Shown piece after piece: positions 11,561-24,710 of a stretch of DNA of 64,000 nt. Made by a program: the position numbers and the translations under genes. The notes under the pieces are model-generated. The model saw only the letters and a list, made by a program, of their open reading frames with translations, was not told where the DNA came from and ran no database searches. Source of the stretch: Rhinopithecus roxellana. Taxonomy: Eukaryota; Chordata; Mammalia; Primates; Cercopithecidae. How positions within the stretch are numbered: the first letter of the stretch is position 1; each line of letters opens with the position of its first letter. The DNA is taken from NCBI RefSeq assembly GCF_007565055.1, contig NC_044564.1, forward strand, positions 77,086,563-77,150,562, in the 5' to 3' direction.

Positions 11561-12889
11561 AAATTGGCAATCTCCTCCTCATTGTATTACATGAACAATT
11601 TTAATTATAGTTTTGAACTAGGCCAAAGACCCTGCCCTTAATATTTTCCAAATTATCTTAGTTATTCTAATATTTTTATTCCTATGTATGAATTTACAAA
11701 TCACTTGAAATACATTTTTGAGCCTACAAATTTAGTTGTAATTCATGACATATTTTATTCAGTTCACATTAAGATTGTATAATCAGAAATATTATGGAAA
11801 CAAAGTATTGATTACTAAAGTAGTCACTGCATTTTTATATTAAAAGCAATAATGGTAAAGAAATATCTATGTTTTCTTTTTCTGGAGATCATTACCAGAG
11901 CATCATCTCAGTGTTGGCAAAGATGGTAATCAGAATCATCTTGAGTCTTAGTTTGAACTGTATAAGGTTGCAATTTGACCAGTTTTAACCCACAAAATGG
12001 CACCTTCTTATGTTTCAACCTGATACGCTGAATAGGAATTATGCAAGTTGTGGAATAGATCCATAGATTTAGATGTGCTATTTTGCAACTCTGTCTAAGG
12101 CTGACATTAATTATCCCTTACTATATTTCACAAAATTTCTCTAACAATTGATTCAACTTCAGTATGTGTAGTTATGATTCTTTTAGCCAATGAATGCTCT
12201 GAAATTAACTAAACATGTGTTTCTGGGAATATAAAATATATAACCATCAGCATTTTATGATCTATAAAAGAAAACACCAACTGCATGCTTGAGAACTTCA
12301 CTAATCGTGAAGAGTTAGGTTTAATAAAGGTTTTCAGAGGTAGCATTTATGTACGAATTTGCACGAAGCCTGACAATGGATCCCAGAGACCTCTTAAAAG
12401 AGTGTTGTATAATTTATGTCTCTTTTTGAAAAAGACAGAAAGTATTCAACTTATAAAAAAAAAACCCAGAGACTATTAAGAAGAGTAATGGGCAGTGGTA
12501 GTTATATTTCACATAGCTTCTATAACTATCTAACACATGATATATATTTCTTTTAATTAAAACATGGCAAAATGAAGGACTTTGATAATCTATCTCATAA
12601 TGCTTATAAGCTTAGCAGCAATAAACTTTGCTAAATACTAAGTTTGAGAAAATGCCGTGCAGGCAGATGGTAACTATGAGCCTCAAGTCTCTCCCAGAGC
12701 TGCAAACAATACCATCTGCTACTCTGCTGATTTCTTTTTTGCTCATTGGTATCAAATTTAATGGGGATCACACTTTACATTCTAATTTCACACCCTGGCC
12801 ACGATGGTGGGGGTTATCTTCTTCTTCAATGTAAACTTGTTCAAGCCAATAAGGGATTTTGGTTTTCTTTTGAAAAAAACTAGTTAGGG
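11561..12889. other. Unassigned AT-rich sequence
   Basis: No repeat or gene recognised. Frames at 12285-12479 and 12628-12834 show no motifs. Confidence 0.45.
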
Positions 12890-14792
12890 ATTTCCACTCT
12901 TCCATTCATGATGGGGTAAGAGGAACCAAATTTATCCTTATGTCTGAAGCAAAGAAAATACTATACCAAATACATAAGCAACACTTTTCCATAAACTGGG
13001 CATTAGACAACAAAGGCAGCTCCCTAATGAAAAATAAATGATATGAAATCTACAGTTGCCCCCCAATTACTGCCTAGATAGAGTTTACAGGCAAAGGTAC
13101 AAGGAGGAGAAGCTTAGAGGGAGGTCAACAGACTTTCTAAGTTAAGGACACAAACCTGAGAGCCTGAGAAAACGAAGAGGATAGAGATCACAGGAAGGAG
13201 TCCTAGTCCTGGAAAGGAGAGAGAGTACACAGAAATACCTCTAGATATCTGCAGAGGATAGCCTCAAGTATTCAGCAGAGTGGTGATCATCAGCAAACCT
13301 ATATGAGGAAACTACCTGAGACCTGGTAAAAACAAAACAAAACAGCAAAACAAAACCCAACATCTGAAACGATGACGTAACAGTGCCGGGCACTTGCACT
13401 GGGCTAGAAATAATGCCTACATATTTTCATCTGTCAGACTGGAAACTCACCAGATTCATATGGATGAGGTATATTACTCAGAAGCGTATTACTACAAATA
13501 TTGAAACTAAAACCCGGAAGGATCAAACTATTTTCAAATAACTACTTCAAATAAGTACTATGTGTATTTCAAATAACTACAAAGCTCAACTATATTAATA
13601 AAACTAAAAGATACCCATCTCTCAAATAGGTAAAACTCATAAAGTCTGGTATATAAACAAAAATTAGCAGAAATCAAAAGAAGCAGTAAAATAATGAGAT
13701 ATTTTAATCAATTGAAACTGGCATAGTCATTAAAATGAGCAGATAAGAAAATTAAAACTACTATAAATGACCATCGTAATATTCAAAAAGTTAACTAGAG
13801 GCAGGACTTTTAGAGAACAAATCCTCTTCCTCAATACCAACATTTAAACTCTACAAAATTGACAAAAATTACCATTTGACATTCTGAACATCAGGCCAGG
13901 TGGACAACAATATAAGAAGAATTTGTGTTTGTAAGGTTTCTGAACTTGAGGTAAGAACCGTGAGAATCTGTATCATTGTCTGAAGCTGCATCCGTGTTTT
14001 ACCCAGTATGGTAGGGAAGGAATTTTACAATGCTGGGATAGGCCATAAAGAATAGCACATTCTCTGTCAAGTTTGAAGCATATTCACTAAATTTAGGGCA
14101 GTGGGTGATACAAACAGTGGCATTGTCAATGGATCATTAGAAATTATGTAATCTGATATGTATAACAGATTTGGAAAATTATTTAAAATGAGCAGAGACT
14201 CAGAAATTTGTGTGACATCGTTATGTATACCAACATGTATGTAATTGGAGCCAAGATGGAGAGGAGAGAGGAAAAGGAGCAGAAAAAAAAAAAAATAAAG
14301 AAATAGGGATGAACTCTTCTTAAATCTGATACAAAATATTCATGTACACATCCAAGAAGCTGTAAAAAAGCTATAATCGATAAAATGCTATTTACTGATA
14401 CATATATCTGAAGCAAAGAGTTGAAAGACAAATAAATTTTGAAATTCTCAAAAGAAAAAAGGACAAATTATGTTCAAAGAAGTCACAATAAGATTAACAT
14501 CTGACTCTCATCATAATCAAGGAGGCCAGAAGTAAGACAGAGATGACATATTCAAAATACTATATAGGAAAAAAAAGTCAACCAATGATTCTGTATTCAA
14601 CTATACTTCTCAAGTGAAAGTGAAATAAAAAAGATTCCCAATACATTAAAGAATGAGATAATTCATTCTTGCCAGGTCTTCCTACAATAATTAATAAAAG
14701 AAATCTCTCAGACTCAAAGAAATGAGAACAAGTGATTACTCAATAAAAAAAAAGAACATCGTTAGTCTTTAATTAAATCATGTATAAAATAT

Positions 14793-14918
14793 GATTTAAT
14801 ATAGAGGACTCAATAGAGTCAATAGCTGTATAAATTTAAAAAATATATAGAATTTGATTTAATATAGAAGACTCAATAGGCTCAATAGTTATATAAATTT
14901 TAAAAGTTTATTTTCTTT
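14793..14918 (+). repeat. 63-bp tandem duplication inside the L1M
   Basis: 'gatttaatatagaggactca' at 14793 recurs as 'gatttaatatagaagactca' at 14856. The units continue in parallel through 'caatag(c/t)t(g/a)tataaattt'. Confidence 0.85.
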
Positions 14919-17900
14919 GTTTAATAGACACAAGATTGTACCAAACAATAATTTGAATACTGTGTTTTTGGAATTCTAACATACATGAATTTAATATGTA
15001 TGACGATGATAGCACAAAGCATGTGACAAGAAATTAAGTTACACTTATGCAAATTTTCTACATTTTACCAAATATAAATAATTTGTCAACATTCGTTTGT
15101 GATCAGATGCACATTAATATATCATGTCTAAGAAAAAACTCAAAAATGTACTAAAAATAAAATCAACAAGTTAATTTAATTGGTATGCCAAAAATTAACT
15201 TTAAGATGATAATTTTATTAGAGACTAAAATAAGCATTTTGTAATGATAAAAGACTCAACTTATTGGAAAGTTAAATCAATTATAAATTCATATATACCT
15301 AAAATCAGAGCCCCAAAATACATGATGAAAAACTGAAAATAATGAAAGGGGAAAAAGACAATTCAACAATTATAGTTGGAAGAAAATTGAAAGATATAAA
15401 AAAAAACTCGAAAGACATTATTAACCAATTCCATGTGAATGATATGTAGCACACTCCACTGAATCATGAAACAAAAATATTTTCAAGCTTGCATGAAACA
15501 CATACTAGGTCATAAAGCAAGTTTAAATGAATTTAGGAGACATAAATCATGCAAAGTATGTCCTCAGCCTATAATGGAATTCAATTAGAAAGAAATAATA
15601 GAAAACTTTTTGAAAATTTTTCCATATTTAGGAATTAAGCACACTTCTAAGTAATCTATAGGTCAAATAAGAAACAATAAAAAAATTAATTGTTTGAAAT
15701 GAAAAAAAACAACAGATCAAAACCCATGAGATGCAGCTAAAGCAGTGATTAGAAAAAAAAAAAAAATGTGTAGCATTGAATGTCTATACCAGAAAAGAAA
15801 AAAGAAGATTTCTAATACATAACCTATACTTTCACTTTAAAAACTAGAAAAATAAGATTAAATTAAACCCAAAGCAAGCAGAAAAAAAATAATAAAAATT
15901 ATAGCAGACATCAGTGAAATATAAAACCAAACACTAAAGAAAATCAATTAAACCAAAAGTTGATTATTTGAAAAGATCAACAAAATTGACAAATATTTAG
16001 CTAAACTAATCAACAACAAAACAGAAAGACATGAATTATCAAAATCAAGAATGAAAGAATCTACATTACTACAAACCCTACAAATGAAAAGGATATATGG
16101 AATTATGATGCATAATTTTGGAGATCATATTGGACAATTTGATAAAACAGGCAAATTCTTTGATTGATACTAATTACCAAAACTTGTTACAGATGATGAA
16201 AATGAGTAGACCTAAAATAAGTAAAAACAATAATTTACTAATTAAAACTCTTCCCATATATAGGAGTCCAGCACAAAGAATTTACTGATGAATTCTGTCA
16301 AATGTTTAAAAAGTAAATTATACTAATGATGAAAAAGAAATAATACTAGTAGTAATCCTGAGCAAGCTCAGATTATGGCGAGCAGTATTAGACTAATATA
16401 AAGGCCAGAGACATCACAAAAAGAACATTACAGACCCATATGTGAAGATAAATTAAAAAAAAACAACCAAATATAAGCAACCCAAAACCAGCAATGTATA
16501 AAAAGGGTCATATGGCATATCCAAGGGAGATTTTTGCCAGAAGTTGAGGTAACATTAACATTATAGCATTATAACCAATGTAATACATACCATGAGTAGA
16601 ATAAAGAACAAAAACCACCTGATAATTTCAATTGATGCAGCAAATTTATTTAACAAAGCCCAGCACCCATTATAATAAAATCTTTCAACAAAAGTAAAAA
16701 GGAAATTTTATATATATCATAAAAATAGTCTAGGAAAAATCCAAGTCTGAAAACATACTTAAGAGTAAAGAAATGAATTCCTTCTCTCTAATACCAAGAG
16801 CAAGGCAAGGATGTCTCCTTCCACTATTTTATTCAAAATTGTACTGAAAATTCTAGATCATTTAATTAAAAATTTAGAAAAAATTAAAGGCAACCAGATT
16901 AATAAGGAAAAAAATAAAATTCTTTTTATTTTAAGATGACATACTATTACATATAGGAAATTCTAAGAAACCGAAACAAAACAAAACCACTAGAATTAAC
17001 ATACAGCTTTAGCAAGTTCACAGTCTACAACATCAAGACACAAAAATCCTTTGATTTTCTGTGTGATAGCAATAAAGAATCTAAAAAACAAATTAGAAAA
17101 ACAATTCTATTCACAAGAACACTAAAAACAATAAAGTACTTAAGAATAAATTTCCAAAAAAGTGCCAGTAAGATTTGTACAGTAAAAAATGCAAAACATT
17201 CCCAAGATAAATTAAAGAATATCTAAATGAATGAAGAAACTTTTCATTTTCATGAATCAGATGCAACAATATTGTTAGAAAGGCAACTCATTACAAATTG
17301 ACTTACAAATTCATTGCAATCTCTGCCAAACCCCTGCAGGACTTTTGTAGAATTTGAGGAACTGATTTTGAAGTGCATACGGAAATGCAACAGACCAAGA
17401 ATCATTAAAACAAACGTGAGAAAGAAAAATAAAGTTGGAAAATTTATACTGTATGATTTCAAAACTTACTGTGTTTTGAAAATTGATTACTGTGAAGCCA
17501 CAGTAATCAATACAGTGTGATATTGGTGAAAAATAGGCATATAGATCAATGGAACAAAATTGAGAGTATAGAAGCATATTTACGTTTTTGATCAATTGAT
17601 TTTTGTGAAAAATCAATTTAATGCAAAAAAAAATCTTCTTAACAAATCTTTCTGAGGCAATTGCCTATCAACATATATAATATATAAATGCACACACAGA
17701 CACTTCTGTGCTTCAAAAAGCCATAAAGAAAAATGACACATTATAATCTGGGACAAAATAACTGCAAATCATTCATTTGATAAATAATTTGTAGGCAGAA
17801 CATATGAAGAACTTTTGCAATATAATAATAAGGAAACAACCCAATTTAAAAATGGGGAAATAATTTGAACGGTTATTGCACCAAAGAAGGTGTAAAAACG

Positions 17901-18127
17901 AGTGATAAGCACATACAAGGATATTCAATATTATTAGTCATTAAGAAAATACAAATTAAAACTCCAATAAGATCACTTAATATTTGCTAGAATGGCTATA
18001 CTCAAAAGACAGATAGTACTAAAGAACATGGAGAAATTGAAACTTCATGCATTGCTAGTGGGAATATGAAAAGCTACAACTACTTTGGAAAATAGTTTGG
18101 TACTTTCTTAAAAACTTAAACATGTGC

Positions 18128-18390
18128 TTGGGAGGCTGAGGCGGGCGGATCACGAGGTCAGGTGATTGAGACTATCCTGGCTAAGATGGTGAAACCTCGT
18201 CTCTACTGAAAACAGAAAATTAGCCGGGCGTGGTGGCGGGCGCCTGTAGTGCCAACTACTCCGGAGTCTGTTGGCAGGAGAATGGCCTGAACCCGGGAGG
18301 CGGAGCTTGCAATGAGCCGAGATCGCGCCACTGCACTCCAGCCTGGGCGACAGAGGGAGACTCCATCTCAAAAAAAAAAAAAAAAAATTG
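18128..18390 (+). mobile_element. AluY, 5'-truncated
   Basis: Starts inside the left monomer at 'ttgggaggctgaggcggg' and has A-rich linker, right monomer and a 17-A tail. Target duplication aaacatgtgc (18118-18127) / aaacatttgc (18391-18400), one mismatch. Inserted in L1M ORF2. Confidence 0.93.
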
Positions 18391-18967
18391 AAACATTTGC
18401 ATATCATATGAATACCATTTCACTGCTAGGTATAAGACAACATAAGCCTATGTTCATACAAAAGTGTACGGCTTTATATTTGTTAACATGTGAAGCATGT
18501 AAACTTGTGGATAGGAACTTTCTACTTCATAGCCTAGAAATGCAAACAACCCGGGTTTGCATCAGTATGTGAATGTACAAATAAATCATGGTTATCCATA
18601 CAATGTAATACTACTAGTCATAAAAATAAATGAATTACTGATGCATTTCAAAATAATTATGCTGAGTGAAAAAAGCCAGTCAACAAAGAGAGCATACTGT
18701 ATGTCTCCATCTGTATAGAATTCTAGAAAATTCAAATCAATTTATATTGACAAAAAAACATATCACTGGTTGCATGAGGAGGGTTGGGGATGGGAAAAGG
18801 AGGAGAGATTACAAGAGCCACAGAGAAACTTTGGGAGATGATATATTTATTATCTCAATTGTTGCGATAGCATCATAGACATAGACATAAGTCAAAACTT
18901 AATTAGTACAACTTAAATATGCGCAGTTTACCATATGTCAATTATGCCTCAGTAAAGCTGGTAAAAT

Positions 18968-21679
18968 GTCCATCTAGAGTTTCACACAGTACAAGGAACG
19001 ACTTCAAAAAAGTAAGATACGATGTGGATTTTAGTCGTGAATCATTTTTTTAGCTGCTGAACACTTATGCTTAAGGGGTTTCTTTCACTTAGGCACAGAT
19101 ATGCTCATTAAGATTAACTTTCTCAGATAAAATTGAGAAATATCTTACTTCAAAGCCTACTTCAATTTTTCTAGAAAATATAAAAAAAGTTTTTGCAGCA
19201 GTAAGTAGAAGCAAAATTGGCTTTACTTTCTTGCCAATTTTTCACATTTTAAAAAATAAAAGTGGAAGGAAGACCTGATATTAAATGAGAGATGAGGAGA
19301 TAATGTGAAAATACGTTTATTTGAATTGATAAAGTTTAAGAAGGTGATTTTCATGTAGTTTGAAAGTTGGTATGGAATGAAAGAAAGATAAAATGTGTGG
19401 TGGACAACACTGGTTCTAAGTAATTAGAAGTCAGTGGTGTCCTTGGAGCTCTGCTAATAACTGTCTATTCTTAGGAAAGAATCCTTAAGATCTCTAAATT
19501 GCTTCTTTTTCTACAAAAATGAATTTTATAAGATAATTACTAGACATATCATCTACTTCTAAAATACTATGTTTCTTGAAAGTAGGTGGAATATGAATAC
19601 TCTAGTCCTATCATCTGCATTAATAAACCTTTTTTAGATGGTCAGGGTTTTTTCAATTATTAAATTATTTTACCAGAGTTTGTACAAGCAGTGCATTACA
19701 CATTTAAGGGCTAGTTTTAGATCAATGAATATCAGGCTGTAAGTTATCAGCAAACCACCTTTAAAAAAAAAAAAAAACATGTAAGAACATGAAAAACTAG
19801 TCTAAATGAACTTTAGCATGTTAATTGCAAAAAAAAAAATCACATATCAGTATCATCACTTTGGCAAAATACTGTTTTTTAAATGAATAAAATAATTGTC
19901 AAAGTTATTAGTTCTGTTGTATGAATTATCTCTGTAATTATACAAGCTGTAGTGTTCTGATTTTCATGATGAATATTTTCATGAATATTTTAGGCATATA
20001 TTTTGACAATTGATGGAGTTTATATTACTTGTATTTATTGCAAATCCATTTGTCTAAGAATACCTGTAAAATTTTGCATAAATATTTTTTATTGGCAATC
20101 GAATATCCAATATTCGATTGGATATTCGATTGCCAAGTGGATACCTTGGTATCCACTAGACTGGCAATCCTATTTATAAACAGAAAGCCCTTCTGTCTTT
20201 AATGGAATTCTACACTAGGCATAATCCCAACTGGAAAAAGATAAACTTGACTGCGTGTACAGAATGATAAAAATCTATTTGTTTTTCATTAAACTATTGT
20301 GATAGTAAACTGGGATGGTTAAAAGTCAAGTACTTTTCCCATGAAGTTATACAATCTACCCTGAAGCCAACCAGGTTTGAGCACTCAAGGTCACAAAATA
20401 GTAGTGCAATCTTTGATTCTGTTTAGATGTTAACTACATTTTCTATATAATGATGCTTAACGTCCAGTATATGTGAATAAGGAAAGCACTGCCTTCCCAA
20501 CCAAGATTTTATTTTCAAGATCTTCTATTTCTTGAGACTATTTTAAAACATTATCTGGCAATATGTTACTAAGACATTACCATTTTGAACTTTCACTGTA
20601 TGTTGTTATTCTAACACAAGTGTAAAATCTTTTCACCACCACAAGAGTAAACATGTTTAATTGATGCAAAATATCAAGTAGCATTCAGTCACATTTCTCC
20701 TAAAATTATTTCCACAGTAGATATTTTATACAGGATATTTTAAAAATTAAAGAAGACAGAGATACACATACAGCTAGCTCACAACTTGCCAGCCACTAAA
20801 ATAAAATAAGATCTTGGTATTTAAAGAGAGCCATGATATTTCTGGGGGTTCACTTTATTTTGTGTTTAATTAAGCATGGAAAAAGATTTTTAATGTGTTT
20901 AAAGTATCAGTTTATTACGGATTTGATATTTTTATTGTTCAGTTGCTTTGCACAGAAGAGGCAATATTCCTTTGTGATATCAGGATCATTGGGTAGTTAA
21001 ACTATCAGTGTTGACCTGTGTGAAATATTTCCTAACAAATATTCCAACTGCTTGTTAATACATTTCAATTTCCTTTGTCATTATTAATTTACCCTACACT
21101 TGAGAATATTTATTGAGAAAAAAATTGAAATTAACACCTCATCATGTTAATTTGATGGCTGTTATCTCTTACTCAACTGTAGCAGGATAACTTTGGGTAT
21201 TTGTTCACTCCAGGAAACTCTATTTCATTGTCACTTGTCCTCAAAATCTGGATCTCTCTACCAAGTTTTCTCTACATTTCTCAACTCCATTGACCAACAG
21301 AAGTTTAGATGAAGAAAAGATAGTCCAATGAGCTGGGTCAATCAGACACTCTGAAAGAAATTTGAAATTAATTTGGAAACAGTAGATATAAAGACCTGTA
21401 TGTTTTAAGGTTAAGAAGCCAGTTTTGTGAGTACAGAAACTAAGATAATCTGTTTATAAAAAAATGAATCAGATGTGAGAGAGACCCTGTGGGCACCCAA
21501 AAGAGGACCTGCCTTAGTTTCTAACTAATTTTTTTTTTTTTTTGGCTCCACTCCTGTGTGTCTTGACTCTAGTCCTAATTGTTATTATGAGCTAAACATG
21601 TAGCTTTATAAGATAAGATATTATAAGCTCCAAAGCTAGTTTTAATAAAAATAAAAATGAATAAAAGATGTACTGCTTA
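18968..21679. other. Largely unassigned sequence
   Basis: No gene. It contains homopolymer A runs at about 19762-19776 and 19828-19839, a poly-T at about 21531-21544, and the hairpin pair listed separately. Confidence 0.5.
20092..20157. repeat. Two abutting perfect hairpins
   Basis: Hairpin 1: arms 20092-20108 (ttggcaatcgaatatcc) and 20120-20136, perfect 17-bp inverted repeat, 11-nt loop. Hairpin 2: arms 20136-20145 (agtggatacc) and 20148-20157, perfect 10 bp, 2-nt loop. Confidence 0.95.
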
Positions 21680-21835
21680 AGAGTTACCAGTTATTTTTCT
21701 AAGAGCTTCATATGTATTAACTCATTTAAACTTTGCAACCCCTATGAAGTAAGTATTATTTATTATTATCCCCATTTCATAGATGAGAAGACTGAGGCAT
21801 AAAGAGGTCATATAACTTATACCTTATGCCTCTTC
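21680..21835 (-). mobile_element. MIR (minus)
   Basis: 'catatgtattaactcattt', 'gcaacccctatgaagtaag', 'ttatccccatttcatagatg' and 'gactgaggcataaagagg' form a clear MIR reverse-strand series. Confidence 0.9.
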
Positions 21836-22010
21836 TATATATGGCAACTGAACAAAAACTTATCTGAAGTATAATAAAGTATTTGAAAACATTAAAACAT
21901 TTCTCCATGTTCAATTAAACATAGACTTTCTATACCTATGGCTAAGAAAACCTGAAATAGGTTTCTTGAAACCAAAAAATAAAACAAACAAAGAAAATAG
22001 AACCATTCTT

Positions 22011-22190
22011 TTTTTTTTTTATTTGAGACGGAGTATCGCTCTGTCACCCAGGCTGGAGTGCAGTGGCGCGATCTCTGCTCACTGCAAGCTCCACCCCCCA
22101 GGTTCACGCCGTTCTCCTGCCTCAACCTCCCGAGTAGCTGGGATCAAAGGCACCCGCCACCACACCCAGTTAATTTTTTATTTTTATTTT
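22011..22190 (-). mobile_element. Alu right monomer (AluY-like), minus
   Basis: Poly-T then 'gagacggagtatcgctctg' through 'caccacacccagttaat' is one right monomer. It is followed by A/T linker, then another right monomer, instead of its own left monomer. Confidence 0.9.
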
Positions 22191-22469
22191 TATTTATTTA
22201 TTTATTTATTTTTTTTTTTTTGAGGCGGAGTTTCGCTCTTGTTGCCCAGACTGGAGTGCAGTGGCGCGATCTCAGCTCACATTAACCTCCGCCTCCCAGA
22301 TTCAAGCCATTCTCCTGCCTCAGTCTCCCGAATGCTGGGACTACAGGCGCCCACCACACCTGGCTAATTTTTTGTATTTTTAGTAGAGATGGGGTTTCAC
22401 CGTGTTAGCCAGGATGGTCTCGATCTCCTGACCTCGTGATCCACCCACTTTGGCCTCCCAAAGTGCTGG
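22191..22469 (-). mobile_element. Alu dimer (AluS-like), minus, 5'-truncated
   Basis: A (attt)n/poly-T stretch precedes 'gaggcggagtttcgctcttg', then a full right monomer, linker 'ttttttgtatttttagtag' and left monomer ending at 'cccaaagtgctgg'. Together with 22011-22190 it forms a three-monomer array bounded by one perfect 15-bp duplication AATAGAACCATTCTT (21996-22010 and 22470-22484). Confidence 0.92.
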
Positions 22470-22484
22470 AATAGAACCATTCTT

Positions 22485-23445
22485 AATGAAGAAACCTAGT
22501 GAATAAAATTTTTGAAGCTAATGGCACTTTGACCTAGACCAAATTCAGAAACCAAGACACGTCGTTTATAAATTAGCACTTTAAACCAAGCATTCTCAAA
22601 GAGGGTAGGTGATACTGCTGCCACTGAGAAGACAGTTGGTTCCTGGATATGAAAAAATTCCTACCCTTGTCTATATAAAACATGAATATCCACACACTAC
22701 ATAAATATATCGATCGTATCAAAATTTCCTGAGAGTTTCAAATAGAAAAAAAATCTAGAAAGGCTGTGAGGGGATCATGATAAAGAAAAGGAAAAAACTG
22801 ATTGATAAACTCTGCTACAAATAAACCAAGATTACTCCTACATGTATTGACTTCAGCCACCATCATGCTACAAACTTTTTTTCTTTACAAAAAAAAAAAA
22901 AAAAAGTCCCTAAGAATTGATAATCTGGATTTGAGAACAGCTTTCTATCTATTCTTCTCAAGTTCAAAAAAATTATGCAAGCTGTTTTCTGAATTAAAGA
23001 GCTGCAAAATATATTTATGTTTCCTGTCATTAAAAAGCATTTTAAAAATACTGTTTTGCACTCTCATTTGACCAAAAATAGCTTTTCTTTTAGAAGATAA
23101 AACTTATCACTGGCTCATTCGTCCATGGAAACAGCTGCTCATTGCATATTTGAACATATTTGCTTAAGAAATACAAAATTATTAACATTCTAATCCTCTA
23201 ACCTTTTAAGGCGAGCCAGCTGTGATTATTCACAGATAGATCATAGCCTTTGGCTTCAGCTTTGTGGAAACTTCTTCCCTTGATTTCTCAGAGAATATTA
23301 ACTGAAAAATTTGAATTTCTGGGTAGCAAGTATTCTATCAGCAAATCATTCTCAACTATTGGTCCCAAGAACCAGTGAAAATATACAAAATGTATTTGCC
23401 TAGTATTGCTAATAGTGAGAAATTTTTATTTTATTTAAAAATAAC
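22485..23445. other. Unassigned sequence with an A18 run
   Basis: A pure A tract lies at about 22887-22904 after 'cttttttctttac'. No gene or named repeat. Confidence 0.5.
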
Positions 23446-23449
23446 GTAT

Positions 23450-23695
23450 TCTAGTACTTACTATGTGCTATAGTACTAGGTACCGTTTTAAGCAGTTTAA
23501 AATATTAACTAGTTTAATCCTCATGAAGTAGGTACAATTATTACCCTTGCCATTTTTACAGTTTAAGTAATTGGACCAAAGAGATGTTAAGCAAACTGCC
23601 AAGGGCCACACATCTGGTAAGTGCCAATACCAGGATTCCAACAAAGACCATCTGGCTTCAAACGCCGTGTTTGTTCTCGTTAAACTCCAACATTC
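23450..23695 (-). mobile_element. MIR (minus)
   Basis: 'agtacttactatgtgctat', 'tttaatcctcatgaagtagg', 'ggccacacatctggtaagtg' and 'ataccaggattccaac' are consecutive MIR segments in reverse. Confidence 0.9.
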
Positions 23696-23724
23696 CAAGC
23701 ACTGAATTAATAATATTACTTATA

Positions 23725-23895
23725 GTTTCTTATTTATACTCACAGCAACCCTAAAAGGTGGCATGGTTATTATCCCAGCTTTAACAGATGAAGACCATAA
23801 AAAACAGAGTCTTAACACTTGGTCCAAATTCTTAAAATTGTAAGAAATGAACCTCAAATTTGAATCCAAGTCATTTCTTCTTCTGATGCCTTTAT
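23725..23895 (-). mobile_element. Second, partial MIR (minus)
   Basis: 'actcacagcaaccctaaaag' and 'ggttattatcccagcttta' repeat the same MIR segment directly downstream of the first. Confidence 0.7.
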
Positions 23896-23982
23896 ACTGT
23901 ACACCTATTGCTTTCCTGAGTTTCATGGGAATACCTAACATTTGAGGATAATCCCTGCCCTGGCCTTTTTCTATAATTTATT

Positions 23983-23984
23983 AT

Positions 23985-24029
<45 letters not shown>

Positions 24030-24118
24030 TCTTTTTAGATAGACTATTCTAAAATATTCTATCTAGAATAATACACTATCTATCTATCTATTCTATCTAA
24101 AAAGGATAAATAGATCTT
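23983..24118 (+). repeat. (CTAT)n microsatellite with fold-back
   Basis: A pure (ctat) run at about 23985-24029 is followed by 'ctttttagatag' (24031-24042). A second, shorter ctat run is followed by the exact inverse 'ctatctaaaaag' (24093-24104). Confidence 0.92.
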
Positions 24119-24555
24119 CTTATTCTATAGTTTGGCATAAGTCAGTCCAGTAGTCATTGGCTAGAGCTTTCTTTCTCAACCATAAAAATCATTTTTTATC
24201 TAAGAGAATCAGTGATAGATACCTGGTTGAGACAGTGGCCACAAAGTTTCTTTTTTACTTGAAGAAATCAAAGATATCTGGAAGACAGTTTATTTATAAA
24301 TTTGAATCTAGTTTCCTGAAGTATTCTTATAATTTTGACCTTGTTATATTTCTATCCCAATTCTCAAATAATGATCTCTCACATCTTTCCTGAGTTCTGG
24401 GTATATAGGAACTTAACCTAGCATGTTTAGCATGTTCTGAGTTCAGATATGAAGAAGCAGATGAAAATATGTGTGCTATCATGTTGTCAAAGAAGTGAAT
24501 TATTCCAGCCCAAACTGATAAAGACCCAGTACTGGTCATAAATTATGCCATACCA
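24119..24555. other. Unassigned sequence
   Basis: Frames at 24157-24393 and 24327-24539 have no recognisable motif. Confidence 0.45.
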
Positions 24556-24557
24556 TG

Positions 24558-24710
24558 CTTTATATTTTATTGAGTAGCTCACTTAAAAGCTCATCACGTT
24601 CCAATTACATTGATAGGGAAGATATTTTATTACCATTTTATAGATGAGAAAAAAAATGTCCTGATGCTCCAATGTTGTCTAATTAAGGTAAATTTAGGGC
24701 TGGGAACTCT
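24558..24710 (-). mobile_element. Degraded MIR (minus)
   Basis: 'ttattgagtagctcactta' and 'attaccattttatagatgag' match MIR reverse-strand phrases. Confidence 0.55.

Larger units (their letters stand above)
12890..18967 (+). mobile_element. Long ancient L1M element, split by an AluY
   Basis: This is L1 in sense orientation with all parts in order. A 5' region (about 12890-14100, least certain) is followed by an ORF1 C-terminal remnant at about 14500-14760 ('tcaaccaatgattctgtatt'). ORF2 remnants follow from about 15150 ('ttcatatatacctaaaatca', 'caaaattgacaaatatttag', 'ggcaaggatgtctccttcc', 'aagatgacatactattacat') to about 18650. A 3' UTR ends in 'atgtcaattatgcctcagta' followed by 'aagctggtaaaa' near 18967. 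No reading frame longer than about 100 codons survives. The Alu at 18128-18390 interrupts the ORF2 3' part. Confidence 0.85.

Noticed and set aside
23985..24030. CRISPR-like regular repeats
   Set aside because: Pure tetranucleotide microsatellite in a primate genome; no spacers.
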